The notes under the pieces: generated by a model
Told to the model about the DNA's origin: nothing
What the model saw: the letters and a program-made list of their open reading frames with translations, nothing else
Databases searched by the model: none
Made by a program: the position numbers and the translations under genes
Part shown: piece by piece, positions 51,720 to 60,868 of the stretch
Numbering within the stretch: position 1 is the first letter of the stretch
How the letters are laid out: every line of letters begins with the position of its first letter
Assembly (NCBI RefSeq): GCF_003143515.1
Contig: NZ_CP029343.1
Location: 868,001-932,000 of the forward strand
DNA: 64,000 nt
Reading direction: 5' to 3'
Origin: Massilia oculi
GTDB taxonomy: Bacteria > Pseudomonadota > Gammaproteobacteria > Burkholderiales > Burkholderiaceae_D

Positions 51720-52619
51720 TCAATCTCCCGTTGTGGCGCGGTATTGCGCCGCCATGTCGAGGAAGGCGTCGGCTTCGAGCATCGGCACCCTGGCCGGCTC
51801 CGGGACGCCCAGTTTCTTCCATACGTCCATCGGTTCGGCCAGGCCCGCGCTGTCGTCCAGGCGCCGCGCCAGCATGGCCTGCTCGGCAAGCAAACCTTCG
51901 AGCGTCAGGCGCACTTCGCCGCCACGCAGGTCGGCGATGGCATCGATGGCGGCCTTGCGGAAAGCGTCCGACTCGTCCGCCACCAGCACTTGGCAATCGC
52001 CCAGCAGGTAGCGGTGCTTGCCGCCCGTGGTGCGCCATACCAGCGCGCGGTCGCGCGAATCGAATTCCTCCACGCCATTCGCGGTCTCGATCACCTCGGG
52101 GCCGGACATGGCCAGCCGCCCTTCCTCGGACATGATGACGGTGTTGGCGCAGCGCGCCGCGATGCCCATGCCGCCGAAGCAGCCATTGGCGCCGCCCACC
52201 ACCGCCACCACCGGGATGCCGGCCGCGCGCACATCCAGCATGGCGCGCATCACTTCCGACACCGCGATCAGGCCGGCATTGGCTTCGTGCAGGCGCACGC
52301 CGCCCGATTCCAGCAGCAGCAGCACCGCGTGCGCCTGCTCGTCGATCGCGCGGCGCAGCATGCCCACCAGCTTGGCGCCATGGACCTCGCCCACCGCGCC
52401 GCCCATGAAGCCGCCCTCTTGCGCGGCGCCGAACACCAGCTTGCCATCGAGCTTGCCGCGGCCGACGACGACGCCGTCGTCGAACGACACCGGCGCGTCG
52501 AGCTGGGCCAGGTGCGGGCTCGCCACCCGTTCGCTCGGCGGCAGGAATTCCTCGAAGCTGCCGGCGTCGAACATCGCCGGGATGCGCTGGCGCGCCGTCA
52601 ATTCCTGGTAACTGCTCAT
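51720..52619 (-). CDS. mdcD: malonate decarboxylase beta subunit
   Basis: A 299-residue carboxyltransferase-like subunit: TARQRIPAMFDAGSFEEFLP, GGFMGGAVGEVHGAKLVGML, LLLESGGVRLHEANAGLIAV and VVAVVGGANGCFGGMGIAA. It forms the decarboxylase core with MdcE. The ATG at 52619 overlaps the mdcC stop as ATGA. Confidence 0.92.
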   Translation of the reverse strand: MSSYQELTARQRIPAMFDAGSFEEFLPPSERVASPHLAQLDAPVSFDDGVVVGRGKLDGKLVFGAAQEGGFMGGAVGEVHGAKLVGMLRRAIDEQAHAVLLLLESGGVRLHEANAGLIAVSEVMRAMLDVRAAGIPVVAVVGGANGCFGGMGIAARCANTVIMSEEGRLAMSGPEVIETANGVEEFDSRDRALVWRTTGGKHRYLLGDCQVLVADESDAFRKAAIDAIADLRGGEVRLTLEGLLAEQAMLARRLDDSAGLAEPMDVWKKLGVPEPARVPMLEADAFLDMAAQYRATTGD

Positions 52620-52942
52620 GGCACGTCCTTTGAAAATGCGCCAGTCAGCGATTCCACCGCCTGGTCCAGCCGCAGGCTGACCACGGCCGGCGTGGCCCCC
52701 ATGTCGTTGATGCTGATGCGCGCGTCGGCGAGACTCCAGCGCTCGTGAAAATCGGCCATCACTGCCTGCCAGGTGGCGCCGAAGCCGACCGCCGCGGTGC
52801 GCACCTCGATCTCGCACGCGCCCTGCAAGGGCGACGGCTCGATCAATACCTCGAGATTGCCCGAGCCGACCACGCCCACCAGCTGCGGCATGCCGGCCAG
52901 CGAGCGCCTGCCCTGCTCGAAACGGTATTTCAACGTTTCCAT
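52616..52942 (-). CDS. mdcC: malonate decarboxylase acyl carrier protein
   Basis: A 108-residue acyl carrier protein (delta subunit). Ser 27 in VGVVGSGNLEVLIEP is the attachment point of the 2'-(5''-phosphoribosyl)-3'-dephospho-CoA group. It carries acetyl and malonyl groups between MdcA and MdcDE. GAGGAAA precedes the ATG. It lies 10 bp after mdcA and overlaps mdcD by 4 bases. Confidence 0.93.
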   Translation of the reverse strand: METLKYRFEQGRRSLAGMPQLVGVVGSGNLEVLIEPSPLQGACEIEVRTAAVGFGATWQAVMADFHERWSLADARISINDMGATPAVVSLRLDQAVESLTGAFSKDVP

Positions 52943-52952
52943 GTTTGTTTCC

Positions 52953-54632
52953 TCACCAGTTCCTGAAGCGCTTCGGCGGATCGTACAGGCCGCCGGACGC
53001 GCGCACCAGGCCCTTCATGTTCTTGGCGGCCAGCAGGTCGCGGGTCGCCATGCGTTTGTCGATGCCAAGGTCTTCGGGACGCTGGACGATGCCGCGGTCG
53101 CGCAGGTTCTCGACCATGCGCTTGTCGCGCCCCATCCCGACCGGCGTGTAGCCGGCCACGCCGCGGATCGCCTGCTCGCGCTCTTCCTCGGTGCGGCACA
53201 GCAGCAGGTTGGCGATGCCCTCCTCGGTCAGGATATGGGTCACGTCGTCGCCGTAGATCATCACCGGCGGGATCGCCATGTTCGCCTGCTCGGCCAGCTG
53301 CCAGGCATCGAGTTTCTCGACGAAAGCCGGCGCCATATGCTCGCGGAAGGTCTCGACCATCTGCACCACCAGCTTCTGCCCGCGCGGGATCACGTTGCGG
53401 CCGGCGCGCGCCTGTTCGCCGGCCTTGAGCCAGGCCTTGCTCGGGTGACGCCGGCCACGCGCGTCGGCGCCCATGTTCGGCGCGCCGCCAAAACCTGCGA
53501 TGCGGCCCAGTGTCGCGGTCGACGAATTGCCCTGCAAGTCGATCTGCAGGGTCGAGCCGATGAACATGTCGCAGGCGTAGTGGCCGGCCGCCTGGGAGAA
53601 GGCGCGGTTGCTGCGCATCGAGCCGTCCGGGCCGACGAAGAACACGTCCGGCCGCGCACTGATGTATTTTTCCATGCCCAGTTCGGAGCCGAAGGAATGC
53701 ACCGATTCCACGAAGCCGGCTTCGATCGCCGGAATCAGTGCCGGGTGCGGGTTCAGCGCCCAGTGACGGGCGATCTTCCCTTTCAGGCCGAGGCTGGCCG
53801 CATAGGTCGGCAGCAGCAGCTCGATGGCGGCGGTGTCGAAGCCGATGCCGTGGTTCAGGCGTTCGATCTCGTACTCGGCATAGATGCCCTTGATCGCCAT
53901 CATCGCCATCAGGACCTGGATCTCGGAGATCTGGGCCGGATCGCGCGTGAACAGCGGCTCGATGTAGTACGGAGTCGGCGACTGCACCACGTAGCCGACC
54001 CAGTCGCCCGGGATGTCGACCCGCGGCAGCTTGTCGACGATCCGGTTGACCTGGGCGATCACGATGCCGCTCTTGAAGGCGGTCGCTTCGGCGATGGCCG
54101 GCGTGTCCTCGGTGTTCGGGCCGGTGTACAGGTTGCCCTCGCGGTCGGCCATCTCGGCCGCCACCAGCGCCACGCGCGGCGTGAGGTCGATGAAATAGCG
54201 CGCGAACAGCTCCAGGTAGGTGTGGATCGCGCCGATATTGAGCTTGCCGGCCTGCGCCAGCTTGGCCAGGCGGCCGGCCTGTGGGCCGGAGAACGAGAAG
54301 TCGAGCCTGGAGGCGATCCCCTTGTCGAACACGTCCAGGTGTTCGGGCAATGACAGCACCGACAGCAGCATATGCAAGTCATGCACGCGGCCGGTGTCGA
54401 CCTTTGTCAGCGCCTTGCCCAGGAAATCGGCCTGCTTCTGGTTGTTGCCCTCCAGGCAGACCCGGTCGCCCGGTTCCAGCACGGCGTTGAGCAGGTCGAC
54501 GATGTGCGCGGCCTGGACGACCTTGCCGTCCAGCGCCCCGCCGAGCGCCGCCTGGACTCTTGCCAGGCGATCGCCTCGGTTGCGTTGCTGGGTGGTCCAG
54601 CGAAGGTCAGCCTGCGATTCACTTTGATTCAT
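52953..54632 (-). CDS. mdcA: malonate decarboxylase alpha subunit (ACP transferase)
   Basis: A 559-residue CoA-transferase-like subunit. It has VCLEGNNQKQADFLGKAL near the start, AEMADREGNLYTGPNTEDTP, VGYVVQSPTPYYIEPLFTRD, and FIGSTLQIDLQGNSSTATLG near the middle. It exchanges acetate for malonate on the ACP. AGGAAA precedes the ATG. It follows the permease gene by 23 bp and opens the enzyme part of the operon. Together the mdc products split malonate into acetate and CO2, and the acetate can be activated for growth. Confidence 0.93.
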   Translation of the reverse strand: MNQSESQADLRWTTQQRNRGDRLARVQAALGGALDGKVVQAAHIVDLLNAVLEPGDRVCLEGNNQKQADFLGKALTKVDTGRVHDLHMLLSVLSLPEHLDVFDKGIASRLDFSFSGPQAGRLAKLAQAGKLNIGAIHTYLELFARYFIDLTPRVALVAAEMADREGNLYTGPNTEDTPAIAEATAFKSGIVIAQVNRIVDKLPRVDIPGDWVGYVVQSPTPYYIEPLFTRDPAQISEIQVLMAMMAIKGIYAEYEIERLNHGIGFDTAAIELLLPTYAASLGLKGKIARHWALNPHPALIPAIEAGFVESVHSFGSELGMEKYISARPDVFFVGPDGSMRSNRAFSQAAGHYACDMFIGSTLQIDLQGNSSTATLGRIAGFGGAPNMGADARGRRHPSKAWLKAGEQARAGRNVIPRGQKLVVQMVETFREHMAPAFVEKLDAWQLAEQANMAIPPVMIYGDDVTHILTEEGIANLLLCRTEEEREQAIRGVAGYTPVGMGRDKRMVENLRDRGIVQRPEDLGIDKRMATRDLLAAKNMKGLVRASGGLYDPPKRFRNW

Positions 54633-54655
54633 GTTGATTTCCTGTCAGCGCAACT

Positions 54656-56080
54656 TCAGAACACCACGAACAGCACCCACAGCACGAGCGGCGCCACCAG
54701 GGTGACGATGCCGCCATAGATCATCAGCTGCCGCAGGAAGACGTCGCGGTCGATGTGCTGGGCGCTGGCCAGCACCAGCGCGCCATTGGTCGAGAACGGG
54801 CTGACGTCGACGATGGTGGATGCCACCGCCATCGCAGCGATGAAGCCGATCGGGTCGACGCCGGTGCCCGAGGCCAGGAACGGCACCGCCAGCGGGATCA
54901 GCGAACCGAGCACCGCGGTCGAGGAGGCGAAGGCCGAGACGATCGCGCCGACGAACAGCAGCAGCAAGGCGACAGTCAGCGGCGAGGCCAGGCTGGCGGC
55001 GCTGTCGCCGACCCAGGTGATGGTGCCCATCTTCTGCATCACGCCGACATAGGTACTGACGCCGACGATCAGCATGATCTCCGGCCACGACACCTGGCCG
55101 ATGGCGCGCTTCTGCACCTGCGGCGACAGGATCGAGATGAGCAAGCCGATGGTGATGGCGACGAAGCCGATGTCGAGCTTGTACAGCAGGGTCAGCACGG
55201 CCAGCGCGATGAGGCCGACCACGGTGAACATCTGGTGGAAGGTCGGGCCTTCGTTCAGGTCGACGGCGCCATGGCCGGCGGCGCTGCCCGAGCCGGTCGC
55301 TCCGACGGCGCCGACGGCCGCGCTCGAGCGCTCCTTGGTCAGGCGCTCTTCGCTGGCCGATTCGTTCTCGGCGTCGCCGTAGATCTGCGGCCCCTGGGCC
55401 GCAACCGCCACCGGCGGGCCGAACGGCGAGACCGGGAGGCCCTTGCCCGAGCGCTCGGCCATCGGCACCTGCTGGCGCATCAGCTTGGCGCCGCCGAACA
55501 CGAAGAACAGCAGCACCGACACCGCCAGGTTCACGCCCAGGCTGGTGAAGGCGGTGGTCAGGGGCGAGATCGGCAGCCCCGCTTCCATCACCACCTTGTT
55601 GGTGATGCCCCCGTAGATGCTGATCGGCGAGAAGCCGCCACCCTGGGCGCCGTGGATCACCAGCAGGCCCATCATGAGGGGATTGATCTTGTACTTGGCC
55701 GCGAAACCGAGCGCGATCGGCGCGATGATCGCCACCGCCGCCGGGCTGACGGCGCCTACCGAGGTGAGCAAAGCGGTGATCGCGAACATGACCCAGGGGA
55801 TGGCCGCGATGCGCCCGCCGACGGCCCGTACCGCCAGCCGCACCAGCCAGTCGATGGTGCCGTTGTTCTGGGCCTGGGCGAACAGGAAGGTGATGCCGAC
55901 CAGGGTCAGGAACAGTTCGGCCGGGTAGCCGGACATGATGGTCTTGGTTTCCATGCCGGCGATCAGGGTGCCGACGAGGAAGGCGCCGACGAAGGCGAGG
56001 ACGCCCATATTGATGGGCATGGCGGTGGCGACGATGAACATCAGCGCCAGCACGCAGATTGCAATGACATGAGAGGACAC
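54656..56080 (-). CDS. SLC13/MatC-like dicarboxylate permease (malonate uptake)
   Basis: A 474-residue permease with about 11-12 helices and a long hydrophilic loop (about 205-275). The N-terminal half is MatC-like (VGTLIAGMETKTIMSGYPAE, FLFAQAQNNGTIDWLVRLAV) and the C-terminal half shows VSTYVGVMQKMGTITWVGDS and ASSTAVLGSLIPLAVP. Its position before mdcA makes malonate the likely substrate. Other mdc operons use MdcF or the MadLM/MdcLM pair instead. The start is GTG (56080) with AAGGAGCC at the right distance; the ATG upstream gives a shadow-like extension. Confidence 0.88.
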   Translation of the reverse strand: MSSHVIAICVLALMFIVATAMPINMGVLAFVGAFLVGTLIAGMETKTIMSGYPAELFLTLVGITFLFAQAQNNGTIDWLVRLAVRAVGGRIAAIPWVMFAITALLTSVGAVSPAAVAIIAPIALGFAAKYKINPLMMGLLVIHGAQGGGFSPISIYGGITNKVVMEAGLPISPLTTAFTSLGVNLAVSVLLFFVFGGAKLMRQQVPMAERSGKGLPVSPFGPPVAVAAQGPQIYGDAENESASEERLTKERSSAAVGAVGATGSGSAAGHGAVDLNEGPTFHQMFTVVGLIALAVLTLLYKLDIGFVAITIGLLISILSPQVQKRAIGQVSWPEIMLIVGVSTYVGVMQKMGTITWVGDSAASLASPLTVALLLLFVGAIVSAFASSTAVLGSLIPLAVPFLASGTGVDPIGFIAAMAVASTIVDVSPFSTNGALVLASAQHIDRDVFLRQLMIYGGIVTLVAPLVLWVLFVVF

Positions 56081-56343
56081 GGCGAGGCTCCTTCGAGGTG
56101 CGGCGCCGGCTCCAACCGGTGTAGCCGCGGGTGGTACGTCTCCAATGCATGCTCCGTGCCGTGCGCCGCCCTCGGAAGCTGCGGCGGGCCGGACCATGCT
56201 CTTTTTTATGCTGTTCGTGACGCCAAGTTAACCGCGATTGGCGTGGAGATCAATTACGCTCGGTCGGCAACGTTTACTGTCAGCGAAACTGTCGACCTGG
56301 AAGCCGGCCCGGATGCTGCGCCGCGGTATCAGGCGTCGCGGTA
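56081..56343. promoter_or_regulatory. upstream region of the malonate operon
   Basis: 263 bp between the permease start and the LysR stop. The part nearest the LysR gene (56205-56330) is AT-richer than its surroundings and is the most likely seat of the operon promoter and the LysR site. No single clear box can be named. Confidence 0.35.
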
Positions 56344-57258
56344 TCAGGCGGTCCTGTGCTTGAGCATGCGGCACACGGCCGCCAGCGCCAGCAGATTGGG
56401 GTCGCGTTCCCGTACCCGTAAAAAGCTCAGGCCGATGGTCTGCTGCATGTGGTAGTCGGCTTTCAGGGGAATCAGCTGCACCTTGTCGCCGAAGGCATTG
56501 CGCACCCGGCCCGGCAGCAAGGTGTAGCCGATGCCGGCCGCCACCAGGTTCATCAACGAGAAGATGTCGCCCACGCGGGTGACGATGGCCGGCGCATAGC
56601 CGGCGATGCGGAAGGCTTCCTGGAAGCCCGCGAGGGTCACGAAGCCATCCTTCAGGCAGACGAACTTCTCGGCCGCGCAGGCGCGCAGGTCGACTTCCTT
56701 CATCTTCGAGTAGGGCGAACCGGCCGGCGCGGCGAAGAACACGTCGTCCTCGAACAGCGGGATCGATTCGATCTCGGGGTCGGGATCGGGCATCCCCATC
56801 AGCGCCGCGTCGATCGCGTTCTGCTTGAGTTTATGCAGCAGCTCGGCGTTCGAACCCAGCACCAGCTCGGTCTCGATTTCCTGCTTGCGCAGCTTGATGC
56901 CGATGATGACCTCGGGAATCGCCCCGGTGGTCAGCGAATACAAGGAGCCGATCCTGAGATGGTCGGCCGAATAGCCGGCCGCCGAGCGCGTGGCGGCGAT
57001 CCCGTCCGCCATCAGCTTGACCACTTCGCGACTGACCTCGGCCAGCACCTGGGCCGCGTCGTTCGGGATCAGGTTGCGGCCCTGCAGGCTGAACAGCTGG
57101 CAGCTCATGCCCTCCTCGAGCGAATGCAGCGCGCGGTGCACGCTCACCGCGCTGATGTCGAGCATGCGCGCGGCGGCGTTCAGGTTGCCGCCTTCCATAT
57201 AGGCCAGCAGGATCTCGAGTTTGCGGAAGGTGATGTCGTCGCTGATCTGGCTGCGCAT
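56344..57258 (-). CDS. LysR family regulator, likely of the malonate operon
   Basis: A 304-residue LysR regulator: winged helix FRKLEILLAYMEGGNLNAAA with MLDISAVSVHRALHSLEEG, then a periplasmic-binding-protein-like effector domain (about 90-300) with IGSLYSLTTGAIPEVIIGIK. It matches the MdcR type by its unusual HTH (VSVHRALH) and by position, directly upstream of the permease in the same direction. AAGGGCCC precedes the ATG at 57258. It probably activates the operon in response to malonate. Confidence 0.82.
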   Translation of the reverse strand: MRSQISDDITFRKLEILLAYMEGGNLNAAARMLDISAVSVHRALHSLEEGMSCQLFSLQGRNLIPNDAAQVLAEVSREVVKLMADGIAATRSAAGYSADHLRIGSLYSLTTGAIPEVIIGIKLRKQEIETELVLGSNAELLHKLKQNAIDAALMGMPDPDPEIESIPLFEDDVFFAAPAGSPYSKMKEVDLRACAAEKFVCLKDGFVTLAGFQEAFRIAGYAPAIVTRVGDIFSLMNLVAAGIGYTLLPGRVRNAFGDKVQLIPLKADYHMQQTIGLSFLRVRERDPNLLALAAVCRMLKHRTA

Positions 57259-57313
57259 GGGGCCCTTGTGAAGGTGAACCTTGAATGTGAACCGTGCGAG
57301 GATACCTTGCTCT

Positions 57314-58240
57314 TCAATCCGGCGCCAATGCAGGCTGCATGCCTTCCTGGACGAACAGGCTTGGCGAGCTGTCGGCATACTCGCGCAGCACGTCCCACAC
57401 GACCTTCACCCGGCGCAGGCGATACAGGTCGGTCGGCGCCGTCAGCCAGAACGAGCGCTCGGCCGAAAAGCCCGGCAGCACCGGCACCAGCCGGCCGTCG
57501 TCCGGCACCGCATAGGGAGGCGCCATCATGAGGCCCATGCCCAGCGACGCCGCCTCGATCTGCGCCGTCATGCCCGAGCAGCACATGCGCCGGCGCGGCG
57601 TGAACCCCAGCTCGTTCAGGTACGACAGCTCACGGCTGGCCAGGCGGTCCTGCACGTAGTCGACGAAGTCGTGGCGCGCCAGGTCGGCCTGGGTGCGGAT
57701 GGCCGGATGGCGCGCCAGGTAGGCGGGCGACGCATACAGGTAGAAGCGGAACGAGGCCAGGCGCGTGACCACGTAGCGGCCGGTGGTGGGCGGATCGAGC
57801 ATCACGCCGAGATCGGCCTCGCGGTTGGCCAGGTTGGCGAAGCGGGGCAGCGCCAGCAAATCGATCTGCAGGTCCGGGTGCTGGTCGAGCAGGCCGACCA
57901 GCAGCGGCGCCACGACCTTCACGCCGAACACTTCCGGCACCCCGAGGCGCACCACGCCATGGGCCGCCACTTCCGCCCCGCCGATCTGCTCGGCCGCCGC
58001 CAGCGCCGCCCCTTCCATCGCCTCGGCGTGCGGCAGCAGCGCCAGGCCGACCTCGGTCAGCTCGTAACCCTCGCGCGAGCGGTCGAACAGGGTCGCGCCG
58101 AGCTGGGTCTCGAGCCGGTCGATGCGGCGCGCGACGGTCGTGTGCTCGACGTCGAGGCGGCGCGAGGCGCCCGACAGGGTGCCGGCACGGGCCAGCTCGA
58201 GAAAAAACCGTAAGTCCGTCCACTCCGGCAGCGTATTCAT
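57314..58240 (-). CDS. LysR family regulator, divergent from a TonB receptor gene
   Basis: A 308-residue LysR regulator: FFLELARAGTLSGASRRLDV, TVARRIDRLETQLGATLFDR and an effector domain starting near 92 (VVRLGVPEVFGVKVVAPLL). The HTH is of the group in which ARRIDRLE stands in the recognition helix. It is divergent from the TonB-dependent receptor gene and the gap holds two identical-type palindromes. It therefore likely controls the receptor and the genes behind it, rather than the malonate operon that follows on its own strand. Confidence 0.87.
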   Translation of the reverse strand: MNTLPEWTDLRFFLELARAGTLSGASRRLDVEHTTVARRIDRLETQLGATLFDRSREGYELTEVGLALLPHAEAMEGAALAAAEQIGGAEVAAHGVVRLGVPEVFGVKVVAPLLVGLLDQHPDLQIDLLALPRFANLANREADLGVMLDPPTTGRYVVTRLASFRFYLYASPAYLARHPAIRTQADLARHDFVDYVQDRLASRELSYLNELGFTPRRRMCCSGMTAQIEAASLGMGLMMAPPYAVPDDGRLVPVLPGFSAERSFWLTAPTDLYRLRRVKVVWDVLREYADSSPSLFVQEGMQPALAPD

Positions 58241-58272
58241 GAGATCGCTTGTCAGATATCAAGATGACACAT

Positions 58273-58288
58273 TGTGCACTCGTGCACA
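58273..58288. promoter_or_regulatory. palindrome TGTGCA-N4-TGCACA, copy 1
   Basis: A perfect 6-4-6 palindrome 33 bp before the LysR start, a good candidate autoregulatory site. Confidence 0.65.
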
Positions 58289-58392
58289 TTCCTTCTGCAA
58301 GCAATTTACCGACGATGTCTGCAGTGCCACAGAAATGGTGCGATGCGGCATCTGTCCCTAGGAAAGCTCACAACGAAGGCCTGCGAGCGGAC

Positions 58393-58408
58393 TGTGCATT
58401 CATGCACA
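58393..58408. promoter_or_regulatory. palindrome TGTGCA-N4-TGCACA, copy 2
   Basis: Same half-sites, spacer TTCA instead of CTCG, exactly 120 bp from copy 1 and 117 bp before the TonB receptor start. Confidence 0.65.
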
Positions 58409-58524
58409 ACGGGGTGGGCGATTGTTGACTATTCAACCAAACCCGACCTTGGCACACTGATTGGCATGCGCTCGATCGCACGCATGCTCGATTGCATGCC
58501 ATACCAAAAAATGAGGAGACTAGA

Positions 58525-60807
58525 ATGCGTCTGACCAGGAAGAAGATGAAGCTGCTGAACCAGTCCGCCGCCGCCCTGCTGGTGCTGTCCGGCGGATCGG
58601 TGGGCACGGTCCAGGCCCAGGATGCCGGCGCCGCGCCAGTGGCTTCTGCCGAGGAAAACGTCTCGAAAGTGGTCGTCACCGCGCGCCGGCGCGAAGAGAC
58701 CCTGCAGGACGTCCCGGTCTCGGTCACCGCGTTCAGCGCCGACCAGCTGTCCAAGCAGGCCGTGCCCGACGTGACCGCCCTAGCCCTGGCGCTGCCGAAC
58801 ACCACCCTCAAGGCCTCGCGCGCCACCAACACCACGCTCACCGCCTTCATCCGCGGCGTCGGCCAGGCCGACCCGCTGGCCGGCTTCGAATCCGGCGTCG
58901 GCATCTATATCGACGACATCTACCTGGCCCGCCCGCAGGCCGCGGTGGCCGACATCTACGACGTCGAGCGCATCGAGGTGCTGCGCGGCCCGCAGGGAAC
59001 ACTGTACGGCCGCAACACCATCGGCGGCGCCGTCAAGTACGTCACCCGCAAACTCGGCCCGCAGCGCGACGTGCGCGTGCGCGCCACGGTCGGCGAGTAC
59101 GGCCAGAAAGAAGCCGTGGTCACCGCCAGCACCCCGCTGACCGACACCGCCCGCGTGGGCGCCACCTTCGCCCGCTTCAAGCGCGACGGCTTCGGCGACA
59201 ACCTGTTCACCGGCAAGGGCAACTACGACAAGGACGTCACCGCCGGCCGCGTCTCGGCCGAGTTCACGCCCAACCAGGACCTGTTCATCCGGCTGGCCGG
59301 CGACTTCACGCAGGACGACTCCAATCCCAAGAACGGCCATCGCCTGATCGTCGGCCGCACCAGCGGGGCGCCGATCCTGCCGGACGTGTTCGACACCCGC
59401 GCCAACCTGACCAAATCGCTGGGGCACGACCAGGAAGTGCGCGCCTACGGCGGCTCGGCCACCATCGAATACATGATCAATGGCGAATGGAGCGTCAAGT
59501 CGATCACGGCGGCGCGCCGCGACAAATCGTATGCGCCGATCGACTTCGACGCCCTGCCCGTGGTCGACATGGAAGTGCCGGCGCTGTACACCAACCGCCA
59601 GTTCAGCCAGGAGCTGCAGGTCAGCTACAACGGCCCGCGCCTGCAGGGCGTGGCCGGCGTCTACTACATGGACGCCAACGCCTTCAACGAGTTCGACACC
59701 ATCCTGGCCGGCGCGGTGCCGACGTCCACCTACACCATGGGCGACATCGATACCAAGGCCTGGGCCGCCTACTTCGACGGCAGCTACAACCTCACCGACA
59801 CCCTGAGCCTGTCGCTGGGCGGCCGCTACACGGTCGACAAGCGCGAAGCCGACGTGCTGCGTCAGATCTATTTCGGCCTGGCCGGCTCGCCGAACATGGG
59901 CAATCCGGCCGCGCTCCTGTTCCGCACCGACACCGACCTGCGTAACGGCCTGCTGGAACGCGAAGACAAGAAGTTCACCCCGCGCGTGGCCGTCAACTGG
60001 AAGATGAACCCCGCCCATAACGTCTACGCCTCGTATTCCGAAGGCTTCAAGGGCGGCGGCTTCGATCCTCGCCTGAACGTGGTCGGCACCCGCATTCCGC
60101 TCGACGTCGCGCGCGCCGGCTATGCGCCCGAGACCATCGAGACCTATGAGCTGGGCCTCAAGTCGGCCCTCAACGGCGGGCGCATCACCACCAACGCCGC
60201 CCTGTTCTACAGCGACTACCAGGACGTGCAGATCCCCGGCTCGATCGCGGTCGACACCAACGGCGACGGCCGCGACGACAGCTTCGCCGGCGTGACGACC
60301 AATGCCGGCAAGGCCGAGATCAAGGGCGCCGAGCTGGAAGCGATCGCCAACATCACGCCCAATTTCATGATCGCGGGCATGTATAGCTACATCGACGCCA
60401 AGTACAAGGAGTACATCGTGGCGGGCGTGAACGTGGCCGGCCAGCGCATCTTCCAGAACACGCCCAAGAACTCGGCCAACCTGCGCGCCAACTACGATAT
60501 TGCGCTGCCGATCATGGGCCACAACGGCCGCATCTCGCTGATCGGCAGCTGGTCGTACAAGGGCGCCACCGCCCAGTTCGAGACGCCGTCGATCCTCGAC
60601 CAGGAGTCGTACCGGATCTGGGACGCGTCGATCGTCTGGACCCGCGCCGATGGCAAGGTGCGCGCCGGCCTGCACGGCAAGAACCTGGGCGACGAGCACT
60701 ACAAGACCGCCGGCTACCTGTTCCCGACCCTGGGCAACGAAGGCACGGTCACCGCCTTCTACGGCAACCCGCGCACGGTGTCGGCGACCCTGGAGTTGCG
60801 CTTCTGA
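58525..60807 (+). CDS. TonB-dependent outer membrane receptor
   Basis: A 760-residue receptor with a signal peptide (cut near VQAQDAG). A TonB-box-like start (VSKVVVTARRREE, about 46-58) leads into the plug (DVPVSVTAF, RGVGQADPLAGFES, VYVLRGPQGTLYGRN-type VLRGPQGTLYGRNTIGGAV). The 22-strand barrel ends in a terminal aromatic (TLELRF). GAGGAGA precedes the ATG at 58525. Of the type common in sphingomonads and Oxalobacteraceae for uptake of large or poorly soluble molecules. Ligand unknown. An alpha/beta hydrolase and a Liv-type importer follow, so the ligand is probably cut and its product imported. Confidence 0.93.
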   Translation: MRLTRKKMKLLNQSAAALLVLSGGSVGTVQAQDAGAAPVASAEENVSKVVVTARRREETLQDVPVSVTAFSADQLSKQAVPDVTALALALPNTTLKASRATNTTLTAFIRGVGQADPLAGFESGVGIYIDDIYLARPQAAVADIYDVERIEVLRGPQGTLYGRNTIGGAVKYVTRKLGPQRDVRVRATVGEYGQKEAVVTASTPLTDTARVGATFARFKRDGFGDNLFTGKGNYDKDVTAGRVSAEFTPNQDLFIRLAGDFTQDDSNPKNGHRLIVGRTSGAPILPDVFDTRANLTKSLGHDQEVRAYGGSATIEYMINGEWSVKSITAARRDKSYAPIDFDALPVVDMEVPALYTNRQFSQELQVSYNGPRLQGVAGVYYMDANAFNEFDTILAGAVPTSTYTMGDIDTKAWAAYFDGSYNLTDTLSLSLGGRYTVDKREADVLRQIYFGLAGSPNMGNPAALLFRTDTDLRNGLLEREDKKFTPRVAVNWKMNPAHNVYASYSEGFKGGGFDPRLNVVGTRIPLDVARAGYAPETIETYELGLKSALNGGRITTNAALFYSDYQDVQIPGSIAVDTNGDGRDDSFAGVTTNAGKAEIKGAELEAIANITPNFMIAGMYSYIDAKYKEYIVAGVNVAGQRIFQNTPKNSANLRANYDIALPIMGHNGRISLIGSWSYKGATAQFETPSILDQESYRIWDASIVWTRADGKVRAGLHGKNLGDEHYKTAGYLFPTLGNEGTVTAFYGNPRTVSATLELRF

Positions 60808-60868
60808 CGAAGGAACAGGCACGGGCGTGAACGCCCGTGCCACGAACCACCTGAAGGATCCATCGAGC

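Noticed and set aside
58453..58472. sigma-54-like TTGGCACACTGATTGGCA before the TonB receptor gene
   Set aside because: The distance between the GG and GC elements is one base too long, so it does not fit the strict -24/-12 rule.
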